64,000 nucleotides of DNA from NCBI RefSeq assembly GCF_000699445.3, contig NC_067196.1, positions 71,927,864 to 71,991,863 of the forward strand, in the 5' to 3' direction. Under the pieces are notes generated by a model that saw nothing but the letters and a program-made list of their open reading frames with translations, was not told the DNA's origin and made no database searches. Positions 43,140 through 54,278 of this stretch are shown here, piece after piece. Source of the stretch: Schistosoma haematobium (taxonomy: Eukaryota > Platyhelminthes > Trematoda > Strigeidida > Schistosomatidae). Position 1 is the first letter of the stretch. Every line of letters begins with the position of its first letter. The translations under genes were made by a program, and so were the position numbers.

Positions 43140-43748
43140 TTGGGGGTAAAAGGTCTATAGAGACGCTCTTCCACTCGTTTACTAGGTATTCGCAATGCAG
43201 TGAAAGCTAACATTGGATACACTGCGGCTCAACTCGTTTATGGAACGACACTTCGACTTCCAGGAGAATTCGTGGATCCTTCATCCTCTTCAATGAACAT
43301 GGATCTAACCTCCTGCACGAACGGGCTTACAAACGCAATGCGTTCAGTTAAACCTGCTTCCACTCGACCACAACCAATTGATGTTTTCGTTCAACCTGGC
43401 TTACGATATAGTACACACGTTTTCGTTCGACGATAGTCGCATCGACGACCATTCGAATCAGCATACGAGGGACCTTTCAAAGTTCTTCAACATGAATCTA
43501 AGTACTATATAGTCGATAAGAACGGAACAAACGATAGCATCAGCATCGATCGCTCAAAAGCAGCGTATTTAGAAGGAAATCCTATCTACGTCGATTTCAT
43601 TTCCGTACAATCGCACAACACGACTCCTACACTCATAATTCCTCAACCAACACACACGATAATACTCCGGATGTATCTGAAAATAAACTTAAAACGACGC
43701 GTTCTGGAAGAAGAGTAGGATTTCCAGAACATTTAAACGACTACTGAA
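43140..43748 (+). pseudogene. Gypsy integrase C-terminal part of a second family
   Basis: Plus strand: AVKANIGYTAAQLVYGTTLR, LPGEFVDPSSSS, STRPQPIDVFVQPGLRYSTH, then a stop at 43434-43436, RRPFESAYEGPFKVLQHESK, IVDKNGTNDSISIDR, and after shifts the SGRRVGFPEHLNDY end. These are the features of a Ty3/gypsy integrase C-terminus with a different sequence from the 14.5-27 kb element. The rest of pol is missing upstream. Confidence 0.82.
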
Positions 43749-44384
43749 CATAAGGCACTACTCGACATTTTATATTATTTCGATCTTTCTTTTTACGATA
43801 TATAATATTTAAAAAATAACAGTTTTAATATGTTTATATATTTACATTATTTAATAAAAAAGAAAAATTTTTTAACGCAATTACGTGTGCATGAGTTTAC
43901 TTTCCATTTTTTTCGCCGACATTGTGTTTTTACGCGCGTACGAGTGTATTTCGACATGCACTTACATTTTCTTTTTTTTTCCAGGACGGCTGGAAAAGAG
44001 CGATGTAGTTTACGAGGAGCCGAAATTTTCATTGTACTTTTTCTTTCTTTACTATGTTGTACCTCGGTCCGATATAGTAAGGAAAGACGGCCAGACGCTG
44101 CTAAACCTAGTAAGCTATCAGAAGAGTGTTTACCAACGACAAACTGGTTGGGTTTAAACTTCTGGCTGGCCACGTCTTAGGGTCATCACTACCCTATTAG
44201 GTGGGGGAGTGACTTGTAGCGGTAAATAAATCCCCGAAATAAATAGCTCTGTAAGTTTTCGACATTGGATGCTGAGCAGATTAGTTTGAGTGGACTCATT
44301 TAGCTGAAGGCGCTCGGTCAGGCATCCGCACCAGATCACGTGTGGGAACGCCGTGCTCAACTGCTACTACGATCGCTAGCCAGA
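43749..44384 (+). mobile_element. 3' region and possible 3' LTR start of the second gypsy element
   Basis: After the integrase stop there are about 450 AT-rich bases with chance open frames on both strands. A polypurine tract AGGTGGGGGAG (44199-44209) is followed by TGACTTGTAGCGG, which could be an LTR start. No second LTR is present in the window to confirm it. The SINE copy at 44385 follows. Confidence 0.5.
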
Positions 44385-44700
44385 TTAGATCACAATTGAT
44401 TGGTCACTGGGTGGTGATCAATGTCATGCGTGTCTGGTCCTTATTAGTGCAGATCGAATGCTATCGATCATGTTGCGATGTGGCCACCAGTCTAGGTGAT
44501 TCGACACTGCGGGCACTATATATTGAGATTTAGATGGTGGTTGGAGGTAGTCAAGAGGAAACCCTGGGCCTGGGTTTCGTGCCACTCAGCAAAGTGCACC
44601 TGTAATCTTGAGGGAACTGGTGCTCCCTGGAGGATTCGATCTCGTGTCACCCAGCTTCACAGTCAGAGACGTTACCACTGAGCTATCCGAGCTGCGACTA
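44385..44700 (-). mobile_element. tRNA-derived SINE with pol III A and B boxes
   Basis: Minus strand begins with a tRNA-like head: TAGCTCAGTGG (box A, 44675-44685) and AGATCGAATCC (box B, 44632-44642), 32 bases apart, as in a tRNA. A CCAGGGAGCACCA-like end follows. The body continues to 44385 and is shared with 38526-38720. These features fit a SINE transcribed by RNA polymerase III. The head is too diverged from a functional tRNA to name the parent. Confidence 0.75.
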
Positions 44701-44728
44701 AACTCCTCTAGGACTGAGATGTAATCAC

Positions 44729-44802
44729 AATTGATTGATCACTGGGTGGTGATAAATAACATGCGTGTCTAGTCCTTATTAGTGCAGATCGAATGCTATA
44801 AG
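44729..44802 (-). repeat. Second, truncated copy of the SINE distal end
   Basis: Repeats AATTGATT, ATCACTGGGTGGTGAT and CCTTATTAGTGCAGATCGAA of 44391-44465 and then meets the CR1 copy C at GCTATA, a possible microhomology junction. Confidence 0.7.
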
Positions 44803-45228
44803 CCATGAGGTCACCTCTAATAGGTAAAGGTTAAGTGATTGGAGGCGCTCTTCATAAGGTTTAAATCTGAGTCTTCGAACTGATTTCGTGGCTTCCGGTT
44901 GGATACGTAGATCTGACACATTCAACCGTTTGAAATTCCAGCGCCTGTTGTCAGTGGGATATCTGAGCTCAGTTTTGCTGACAAAACTGAAAGCTATAAC
45001 AGCGTGATCGCTTCCCCCCTCCAAGCAAGATCGTATGTATACGGCTACTCCACCCCCAATTCCTGTTTTTCTGTCGTTGCGTAACAAAGACATCCCAGGT
45101 GTTGCTAGCTCCTGGTCCGAGAACTGAGAAGATACCCAAGTTTCAGATATTCCTATCAGATGAACCTTATTAGCATTACTAAGTTCACGTAGCTCATCCA
45201 TTTTATTTGGAAGATTCGCGGCGTTCAT
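44803..45228 (-). pseudogene. CR1-like ORF2 remnant of copy C (three segments joined)
   Basis: Minus-strand frame joins the endonuclease start (MNAANLPNKMDELRELSNAN, ISETWVSS, GIGGGVAVYIRSCLE) to a later endonuclease segment (GSDHAVIAFSFVSK, RRWNFKRLNVSDL). It then joins the C-terminal tail (EATKSVRRLRFKPYEERLQS). The RT is wholly absent. The last junction is within a few codons of the junction in copy D at 7920, although the 5' breakpoints differ. Confidence 0.78.
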
Positions 45229-45435
45229 GTATATGCAGTTTATGCTTTCAATTTAAAACGTGTGAACTTCTCCTTCCTGTTTGTCTGTATGAGCCTTATG
45301 TGAATTAACAGGTAGTCTACCTATATAAGGTTTGTCGAGTTGGTAGGCGCTGACGTTTACACGTCTTTTTTATAAACAAGACAGTCCACAAGTGGAATGG
45401 TCAGCTCCATCTTGCCTTTGTGTTTGGTCCTAGCT

Positions 45436-46678
45436 TCATATGGCCTGTCCGGGTGGTGCATATGGATTCCAGTTGGCAACCGATGTCTGTTGACACGAAA
45501 TGCTTCCAGTTGCAGCCGCCATATGAGAGGATGGGAAAGTTATCCTCATTAGCCGCGGTCTAGAATCACCGTCCTTCTTGGCTAGTCTCGTCACATGTTG
45601 GGCCAGTATGTTTTTGAACCTCAAGGACTGCTTGATGAATTTCCATTCCCTTATTATCAGAGTTTGCTTGACTAGGGTTCGTGTTTTCCGGTACACCTTA
45701 CACGATTATATTTCTTCCGCGGAAAAACTTCTCACGAGATTCTTTAGGGATGTTCCGGATGAGATTGCGTTCAGAATACGGTGTGTCGGGCAGTATTCTT
45801 ACGTTCCCATCGGATTTCAGTAAATGACTAGCTAGCAGGATATCCTCTACGTCAGTAGCATTCTTAAGTGTTACACGAAGTAGCCTTGGGTGATTTTGAT
45901 GCTTACATTCCTTTCCCCGAGTGAGCCGTGTGATCGTCAGAGGCTGTAATCTAGGAACTTCAAGCTTCTTATTTAATTCACCCCAGAGCATCCTGTCATT
46001 TTTGTCCTGCAAACTGAGAGGAAGGTCAGGGTTGTCTATGAGGTTCATGATTATGAGAGAGTCATCACGAACCGTTATTGTTTTCCCAGGTTTTCCAGTG
46101 TATTCTAGTTAAGCACCTTGTTGTTTGGAGGTCGAAGTACATTTCTGAATCTCAGGCTCTTTGATGACCGGACGGACATTCTTGGGGGTAGACTGTGCGA
46201 CCAAGTCACCAGTTGGTTTCCGTACAACACTTGGAATATTCAGCTTAGACGGTGACGCCTGGTTCTTTTTAGCTCTGTTAACGTGGGCCCAATCACTTAC
46301 AGAGTTTTTGGGAACCACTGTTGCATTCAATGACCCTGAGCTGGGAGACCCGAGTTTACTGAAGGAGTCGATTACCGTCGACGTAATGATGGTGCTGAGT
46401 TTCGGCACGCCACCACTAGTGCTTATGCATGCTCCATCGATGGTAGACCTGTCGACATCCCTATTCCTGTTTTCGCTGCTCGCCCTTGCTTGTCTACCCG
46501 TTTTATGACTTTCTTTTTCCAAGTTTGCTGACAAATTATTCCCACTTATAATTCGACTTGCTGAGTCTGTTGTAATCATTTGCTGTGCACGCTTCATGGA
46601 ACCAACCTTTGCAGTTGTCGCACTGAATGCCAGATGTAACAGCAAGAGGGCATCTTGGTCGTTTGCCTAAATTTTCCA
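45436..46678 (-). pseudogene. CR1-like ORF1 of copy C
   Basis: Starts MENLGKRPRCPLAVT with a shortened PHD-like region (CDNCKGWFHEACTANDYN). A Ser-rich part with KLSTIITSTVIDSFSKLG and PTGDLVAQSTPKNVRPVIKE follows. The frame is then broken by a foreign ~160-bp segment, after which RLQPLTITRLTRGKE, LLRVTLKNATDVEDILLASH and SREKFFRGRN resume. RNA-binding role by family. Broken by stops and the insert. Confidence 0.75.
45975..46135. repeat. ~160-bp foreign segment inside CR1 ORF1, also at 29766-29920 and 9286-9320
   Basis: Copy B reads straight from EPNTQK to RIEPLTVTRL, whereas copy C has this segment between the same blocks. Part of it (CCAGGTTTTCC, GTTAAGCACCTTGTTGTTT) recurs at 29867-29910 and, in shorter form, at the 3' junction of copy B (9284-9320). 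I do not recognise its source. Confidence 0.6.
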
Positions 46679-46952
46679 TGATCATATTGACTCAACTGTA
46701 TTATAGATGCTAACAAATGCCCTAAGACCGTATAAAATACACTAAAAACGAGCGAAATGGATAAAAACAGATGAGATACACTGAACTAGCCTTTACGTGA
46801 AAAACTGAAAGAAAACGAATAGTAAGCTGAGGCAAAACCACAGTTAACTATTAAATTGGGTGAAACTCGAAAAAAGTAATCTGACGAACATATAGCTCAG
46901 AATAGATTCTTTCGATCGGAAATGGTACTTCTGTTGCGTAAGAACACAGCGT

Positions 46953-48779
46953 TTTCAGTTTTATGTTTTTGTAACTAAGCATCGAAGGGTACTCGTTTTC
47001 GATAACCACTTTATCGAGAAGGCTCAGGTCGTTATCTGTGACCTCGTGACTACCAATTCCTCCTATTCGCGTAGCGAGTAGTTTGATTAAGTTTCCCTTT
47101 CGAACGATGGGGTTCCGACTGTGGGGACCTGATACCTGGCCATTTCACAAGGGTTTCCTGTGGATCTTATATTTGGAAGCTTCGACAGAATTAACAATTT
47201 CTTTGAACTTCAGCTGTTTTTGTTTTTCGCGCTATTCACTTATGTCGATTTCTGCAGATTATTATCCCCTGAGTCAAAAACAAACGCCATTGCTATTAGC
47301 TATGAATGCCTTTTTACTGAACTATTGTCTTTTGGTTGCTGAATAACTGCGTTTTCAGCTATAGTGACTCGTCCAACTGATATTGATGAACTCCCGGGGA
47401 TTTATTCTCTACTGAATAATCTTGTTTTTATTGAAACAGCTGGAACTGCTGAACGATTTGCCTAATTTGGAATTAATAATTGGAATTCTTCGAATGCAAG
47501 AAAAAGAGAACCCTTTTGAATTGAATTAATGGACGGTAATGATAATTTCGTGTGGTTTCTACCTGTTACATGAAAAGTTCCTTACCATACGTTCTTATGT
47601 CATGGCTATACACTTGGTAATAGTTATTCGATTTTTAATAAGGTTGACTGCAGTTTTATTGCCCCAAGAATGAAGTTTATCTGTGCATTAGTAAACAGCG
47701 CATCGAATTTGATTGCGCTAAAAGTATTGAAAAGTGGGATAGAGACACAGGTTGTTTGCTAATGAGAATGAACTCGAGTATGTGATCTACGTAGCAGGAA
47801 AATGGAACATTTGTTGAGTGGACTACATGAAGAGAATAGGATGCGTGCGTAAAAATAATGCAAATCATTTTTGCCAATTTTCAGTTAAGAGAATGTGTAA
47901 ACAAATGGGACAGGGACCCAAATATCCGTGTTGTTATGATGATTAGAAGTATCGTAATTAATGTACCAACTAGGAAATTCTTGAGATAGTGCGATTTACA
48001 GCAAGTAAAACTAGACGAGCACTAAGGAATCATTAATTCGCACAAATACCATGGTTTTTACAACTTCTGAATCAAGAAGGTTTGTAGTTAAGACAAGATA
48101 GAACATCAGTGGTCAGTGCCATCAGCCATCAATTATTATTTTGAATGTGTTTTTAGTGTCTCACCTTGCTTTGGTTGTGTTGGTAGAGACTGTAGATCAC
48201 CAACGTAGATGATCTGTGTCGAATGATTGGGGGCCTACTTGACGTAGATGGGAATGATGTGACAAACGGCTAACTTCGATGTCACAGCTGACGATCAGCA
48301 CCTAACATGGTTCACCCCTTCGTCGTGTCAAGGTACGATTGCTGCTTTGAAGACTTTGAATGATTCGTGAAAGGACTCTCGCTTTTCATTGAAATCGTTC
48401 CCACTAAGAAACAGATGCATTTTGAGGACAAATAACATCTGATATGACATCAAGATTTGATTTTTCTGAATTATCTTCAAACTCATTAAAAATGTCACTG
48501 GAGAATGATGAATTATGAGAAAAATCGGCGTCTATCAAAACTGCACCAAATTTTCGATCATGATTTATTTCATTCAACATACTTTCAAAGAGAGTAAGAA
48601 CAAAGGTTGGTGCAGAATAATATGAATTCATTTTATTTCGTTAAGTTCTCATCAGCTGCTTACAACCTAAAATATTTGAAATTCAACATTATTACAGATA
48701 TTGACATACTTATACAACAGAGGGCGATGAAGGATGAATATATGTAACATAATGTGGTAAAGATTTCGTTAGAGTTAAT
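46953..48779. other. No gene recognised
   Basis: About 1.8 kb. Short open frames (for example 47083-47346 on + and 48404-48631 on -, the latter Asn/Ser/Asp-rich) match nothing I know. A possible hammerhead core lies at its right end (48636-48655). Confidence 0.45.
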
Positions 48780-49034
48780 GAGGTCATGAAATTTTTTGTT
48801 TCGAATATATAGAGTTTGGGAGGGAAGGTTCCAGAAAATTGAAATAGTGATTAGAAATCACGGAATTAAAACACATTAGACGATTATGTAATGAAGTAAC
48901 TGAAAATAGATTAATGTTAATAAAGAGAGATATGAATTGGAATTGGTCAGTTATGAGTGATGTAATTATAAAATTCAGAAAGAGTTGAAATGACGTAATA
49001 AAAATAAATAAAATAAAAGGGGGTGGGGTGAATG

Positions 49035-49465
49035 TTACCAGGGCAAAGAAAGATTTATTACTGTTTCTTTTTGTACACAAAGATCTGGTTTTAAACGTTT
49101 GATTGCTATTGCTTCCGCGAATTTCAAAAGGTTTGAATTTGATTGTTTGTTGATCACCTTGAAGGACTTCAGTATATCGACTTCGTGTCCTGTGTCAAGA
49201 TGTCTTGCGACAGCGCTGCTAAATGCTTTTAGTCCGTTTGATCTCAAACTGTTCGGAATATGTTCTTTGAATCGGACGTAGGCTCTCCTTTCTGTTCTAC
49301 CAATGTAACTGCTTTGGCAGATACATGTAAATTTGTATACACAGTTGGTGGTAACATGAAAGGGATACCTGTCGACCTTTGATTGTGTCAAAGAACATGT
49401 CATTTTGGACAGGACAATCAATTTAGCTGCAGGATATGTTTTTGTCAGTGCAGTTTTTGTCTCAT
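49035..49465 (-). pseudogene. Penelope-like GIY-YIG endonuclease domain
   Basis: Minus strand: TNCVYKFTCICQSSYIGRTE, RRAYVRFKEHI, SSAVARHLDTGHEVD and the FAEAIAIKRLKPDLC end. CVYKF and YIG are the GIY-YIG motif. A conserved Arg and Glu (FKEH) follow, and HLDTGHE is the typical Penelope segment. It would make the nick that primes reverse transcription. The domain looks intact but is out of frame with the RT by one base. Confidence 0.82.
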
Positions 49466-50878
49466 ATTGATTGACCCTGTGTCATTATCGCCTTTGAACT
49501 TGAGTTGGATAAAAACAGGTTTTTATTTACTGTAGTTTCTTTGGGTATTTTATTTTCACGTTTTCCATATTTCTCGATGAATTTCAATGGGTATCCGTCA
49601 TTTCTTAAACACTTTTTAACATTCATAATTTCCTCTTCTATTGTATCTGCAGTGCATATTCTTTCTGTCCTATGAAACAGTGTTTTAACAAGCGCCTTTT
49701 TATAATTGATTGGACAAAAGCTGTTGAAATTGAGATAACTACCATTCCATGTGTCTTTCTTATAAACTGAGCGTTGAACTGTGCCATCCTTTCTTCGTTT
49801 TATAGCTATATCGAGGAAATGGAACATGTTTTCTTTTTCATGTTCCATAGTGAAATGAATATTTGGATGAGCTTCATTGAAAAACTTTAACAGATTTGTT
49901 GCGTGTTGTTGATTATTACATAAGATGAATGTATCATCAACATATCTCGAATAATACATCATTTCATCAATCGCTCCTTTGAGCTTGGTTCTTTCGAGGT
50001 TAGCCATGAAAATGTCTGCTAGGACGGGGCCTAACGGACTTCCCATTGCTACACCATCGGTTTGTCGGTATATAGTATTGTTGAATTGGAACTGAACATC
50101 TTTTGTACACAAGAGTAATAGACGTTTGAATTCTATTGCTGGTAGAGGTAGGATATCAGGATGTTGACAAATTATGTCTATGGTTTCAAGAAGTGGTATT
50201 TTTGTAAACAATGATGTCACATCAAACGAAACCATAAACTTACCAGCAATATTCATGTGATTCATGCTATCAGCAAATACAAATGAATCCTTTAGTGTAT
50301 AAGTGGCTAATCGTTGACGAAGTGGTTCTAATTTATCTGCCAGCCATCTTGCAACTTTGTGGTATGGTGAACTGACCATTGACATAATAGGTCTAAGAGG
50401 ATTATCTTGTTTATGTATTTTCGGTAGACCATACATGTGGGGCAAACGAGACCCACGAGGTCGTAGGTTATTGTGAGTAGAATTGTCGATCATCTTCTTT
50501 TTCAGTAGGTCTCTGAGTACTTTCGTGATTCTTTTCTCGGTGAAGTCAGTTAAGTCTTTGTTACTTTTTTCCAACTTGAATCTCGTGTGGTCACTCAAAA
50601 TGGAATTCATCTTAGAGACATAATCTGTTGTGTTCATTAGGACAACACTTGAACCTTTATCTGACCGTAATATCATTATATCATCATTTCGTTTAATATT
50701 TCGTAATGCTGTTAGGTGTTCTTTGGATAAAAGCTTAGATTGCGGTGTGGGTGAGACGAGGTATTGGTTTGCGATATCGACTAGTTTAGATTTAAACCAG
50801 CCTTTCTTTTCTTCGCTAACTGGGTGCAACTCTTTAATTTGATCAAATAAATTCTCAAATTGAGTTTCTGTGTAGATT
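49462..50878 (-). CDS. Penelope-like reverse transcriptase (open frame, no clear start)
   Basis: A continuous minus-strand frame of about 470 codons, starting without ATG after a stop near 50878 (FENLFDQIKELHPVSEEKKG). Motifs, numbered from the Leu/Met codon at 50829: MYGLPKIHK (132-140, hallmark of the group), FDVTSLFTKIPLLE (202-215, motif A), TDGVAMGSPLGPVLADIF (257-274, motif B), RYVDDTFIL (295-303, motif C) and HFLDIAIKRRKDG after it. All catalytic Asp residues are present. The stop comes from a frameshift before the endonuclease. This is one of the best preserved transposon ORFs in the window. Confidence 0.83.
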
Positions 50879-50889
50879 CATTTTTTAAG

Positions 50890-51620
50890 AAATATGTGGA
50901 TTATTTTGACAAACTATATCTGGTACAGTAGCATGATAGATCTGATTAAGATTTGGTGCACCCGATATATCTTCCACATATTTGTAAATAATTTAAATAG
51001 GAATACATGGATCATGAGAACAATACATATTTGGTAAAACGATATCATGAATCTGATCAGAGTGTGGTTCATTTGAAACATCCAACTTAATAGGGTTGGA
51101 TTTACAAACTTTAGCATAACCTGCAGAGAAATGAATAATAGTATTACAAACTACCTGAATGCGTTCAGTTTAACCACATTCAAAGCATTTGACATTACGA
51201 ATTACACACGAATTATGTGAGTGAAATTTGCCACATAACAAACATTTGCCAAATTTGTGTTCATGTTCTTGATCTGCTTCACAACTCAGTGAACTTTTAT
51301 CTGAATAACCATGAAGACACATTGGATTGGGATGGCGTACTCACGTAGTGGAATTCTCGATATCCTGACGAATCAGCTCGAAACATTTTCCTTCTTCACA
51401 GAATTCGAAATTTGTACACCTTACATAGTCTATTAGTAGTTGCCTGAGAATTGCATTAGGAAGTGAAATAGGTTGATTAAATCTTCAAACTATCGGTCAA
51501 TAGCACTTCCCTCACAACCCAATTTCGTTCGAAATCCAAAAAGATCAAGGAGTGTTATAACGTAATGCGAAAAGGTCTTGCCCCATGTGTGACATAAATG
51601 CCCTTCATGCAAACGTTTTA
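50890..51620 (-). pseudogene. Decayed LTR-element gag-like fragment with zinc knuckles
   Basis: Minus strand: HYVITLLDLFGFRTKLGCEG near 51560-51500, then stops. KFGKCLLCGKFHSHNSCVIR with CFECG at 51260-51160 forms two Cys/His knuckles. VCN, NPIKLDVSNEPHSDQIHDIV and NLNQIYHATVPDIV follow. The layout is that of a gypsy Gag C-terminus. Frames are broken and no pol follows, because the Penelope-like element begins. Family assignment is tentative. Confidence 0.45.
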
Positions 51621-54278
51621 TTGGTTACGGAAAGACGTATCTTTTGCAATTTTGACGGTAGAACGTTCGACTTGACAGTTTCATTCTGTCTCAGTTAGAG
51701 CAAGAAAATATGGCGTTCTTTCCCTCATTCTAAATCAATCCTCTGAAAAATATCCGAAGTTTGGGGATCAAAATTCAGAACATATGAATTTAGCCTATAG
51801 TCACTGGATTTTTACCCATTAAAGTATAGACTTCTCAGAATTCTGTAGGTAAATTAAGTTACCTAATGACTTATAGAATCCTAAAGACGTCTGAGTACCC
51901 TTTAAATAGTTGCTTATGCTAAATCGCAACACAATCTGTGTGAGTAATATTCAGAAATTAGAGCCACAGCACGACAAAGCGAACTGTAGACACACCGTAT
52001 ATTGTCAATGAGTAGTCAAATCCTGAAATTTATGGCAACTGATATGGTTCGTTTGGCTTTACAGAAGTCTTTCAGGAGGGAAATTTACACGTTCTGAAGA
52101 ACTCAAAAATTTGTTTCACCATATTTTACTAACATATCCGTTATGCGCGTGAAATAATGCTAGCTCTCCGACGGGAGACATGAGTGACATACTGCTACTA
52201 AATGCAGAGGTCAGTTAACGCCGTAGATTTTTTCAGTCACAACTGAATGAATCATATGAACTAAGTATATGATAATCGTGTATTGGTTCAGTGAAGTTTG
52301 TTTATTTCTTTAGAGCGTGTATGTACAAGCCAATCAGATAGTTACATATTTACTTTACGTGCACTTTGGCGGACAGTTCCAAATTTGCGAAAATGTATCG
52401 TTTGGCAGGTCGGTTTCACTAGATGGTTGCGCGTTTCTAGTTGATGTTATGTGTTCATAAACACGGAGAATTAAGCTGTTTGCCATTAGTCTCGTGAACA
52501 TTGTCCATGTTTGTGGAATTCTTTTGGTATTGTATATTTTACAAACGCCTTGAATTAGCTTTTACGAGATAACCGCTAGTTGTATTTATATTTCATCTCT
52601 TGATGCCACTTATAGTTCCGTACAAAATGTGGTTTAGTATCTAAGTATGATAAAACGGGAAGCCCTTAATAGTATCTAAACTTTGACCTGCAACACAATC
52701 TTGAGTAGATTTCATAATATCTGAGGGACATTTTGAAGTTTCTAAATATCGTTAGAAATTGTTTTGTTTCGCCTCAAAGTCAATAAAATTTCCCAGTGAT
52801 AAGCTCAGACCAGTTGAAATTTTACTGACTCCAAATCTGTAAAATTTGTATGGGAATATTATGACAAACCCTAAAGTTTCAACGTTTTGAGGATTTTCCC
52901 AAACTTAGTTTGGATTTTTCGGAGAAATCTTAAACCAGGAAAAATTCATTAGTTTTTAGTCGGACTCTAGAATTTTTCGCGGGCTTTCTCGATACGTGTG
53001 ATTTTGGAAAGTTCAATGAGACTAATTTATGAACGAATCAATCTAGTTTAATATAACAGATCCTGTGTTTTGACGCGGAATTCATTCACTCATTTGACTA
53101 AATACCATTTTGACGTCACAGCTTATGTCAGTTCTTGATAAAGAAGGTAAATCCAATTTTGGACCTTAACGCTTAACTATAGATCCTAATATATAACCCT
53201 TATTTAACCCTGGTACGTAGGTGGATATTCTAACGTCATTTTAGTGTTGTTCGAAGATTGTCCATAAATTATAGTCTCACCAGAATTTCGAGTAGGATGT
53301 CATAAAGCAAAAGATAATCTCAGCACAGGAAATATGTTAATACAAAGAGTCGTTTCCAGTTTTCTCGGCTCTCTGAATTTTGCGTGACTTCGAATGTCTG
53401 ATGATCCTTTATTTTTTTTTTACATGATTCTGAGTATCTGATGACGATCTTTTTGTAAACCTCATGGCCTAAACGCGTTAACTATAGATTAACAGTTATT
53501 TGCCTCATGGACTAATTCCGTATTTTCGTTTAACCTCCCTAAACGTACTTACCTTCTCTCATACCATTTGGGAGACCATCATCTAGTCTCAGTACTAGTA
53601 ACCTGATGGTCGTTGGACCCACTATACCTAACGACAACTCCAAGCCAGTTCCTAACGAATGCCTAAACTTTGCAGTAATATGTTGTCTTAGCGTTGTGTT
53701 TCAAATAGTGAGCTGGATTGAAGTCTGCTTTGGCTGCAAAACACCGAGGAAAGGTGCCAAAGCTATACTTGATACGATAATCAGACAGTTAAGATAAGCG
53801 AGTTATAATGCGATAATGGTCGGGAAAAATGTATATTTGATGGTATGCAGAGGAAGATAAGCATAATACTTCTTAACTGAATGTGCGGTGCAAAAAAGCG
53901 TTTCGCATCAAATTGTGCTATGAATTAATGGTGATGCTTGACCGAGCTGCTTCAGCTAGTGATGTCCGTCAGAACCAATATCGTCGGTGTCGATCTCGAA
54001 TGCTCACAAAATTATTTATTTCAAGGAGTTGTGTACTACTACGCGGCAATATTGAATGTAAAGATCTAAATACTGTTGTAATTCTGTAACGTTAAAACCC
54101 AGCTTTACTTCAGTTTCCACAATTAGGGACGCCATACATGTTTATAAATTTCTACTTAGTCACCTAATTATTTTCAACTAGCGACAAATTAACTATTAGT
54201 ACATAGTAAAAATGTAAACATTTTAGAATTTCTAAATATCTGAAACTAATGAAAGAAAAATCGTATTGCTTTTTATAG
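51621..54278. other. No gene recognised; should hold the first exon of the PDIA6-like gene
   Basis: About 2.6 kb of AT-rich sequence. No repeat or protein family is recognised. The PDIA6-like reading frame needs an upstream exon with its ATG, ending one base into a codon. It probably lies here, but I could not single it out. Confidence 0.45.

Larger units (their letters stand above)
44803..46952 (-). mobile_element. CR1-like LINE, copy C, complete 5' end, internal deletions
   Basis: Minus strand: 5' UTR from 46952 (same starting nucleotide as copy B at 13364), PHD-type ORF1 start, ORF1 body with an inserted ~160-bp segment, then a heavily deleted ORF2 ending at 44803. A small deletion between TTAGAG repeats is visible near 44815-44820 compared with copy D. 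Confidence 0.83.
48780..50880 (-). mobile_element. Penelope-like retroelement
   Basis: Minus strand: RT (about 50878-49462), then a one-base frameshift, then a GIY-YIG endonuclease (49465-49035) and an AT-rich 3' region to about 48780. This is the domain order of Penelope-like elements. The frame is open to a TGA near 50878, and the 5' part is missing or out of frame there. The 3' boundary is approximate. No flanking repeat was found. Confidence 0.82.

Noticed and set aside
43830..44180. Overlapping 90-116 codon frames on both strands after the second gypsy integrase
   Set aside because: They overlap each other in several frames within an untranslated region before a polypurine tract; no domain.
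44620..44700. Possible tRNA gene on -
   Set aside because: A and B boxes are present but the stems are imperfect and the sequence continues into a repeated SINE body, so it is a SINE head.
48404..48631. 75-codon minus frame rich in Asn, Asp and Ser
   Set aside because: No family, no splice context and AT-rich low-complexity composition; likely chance.
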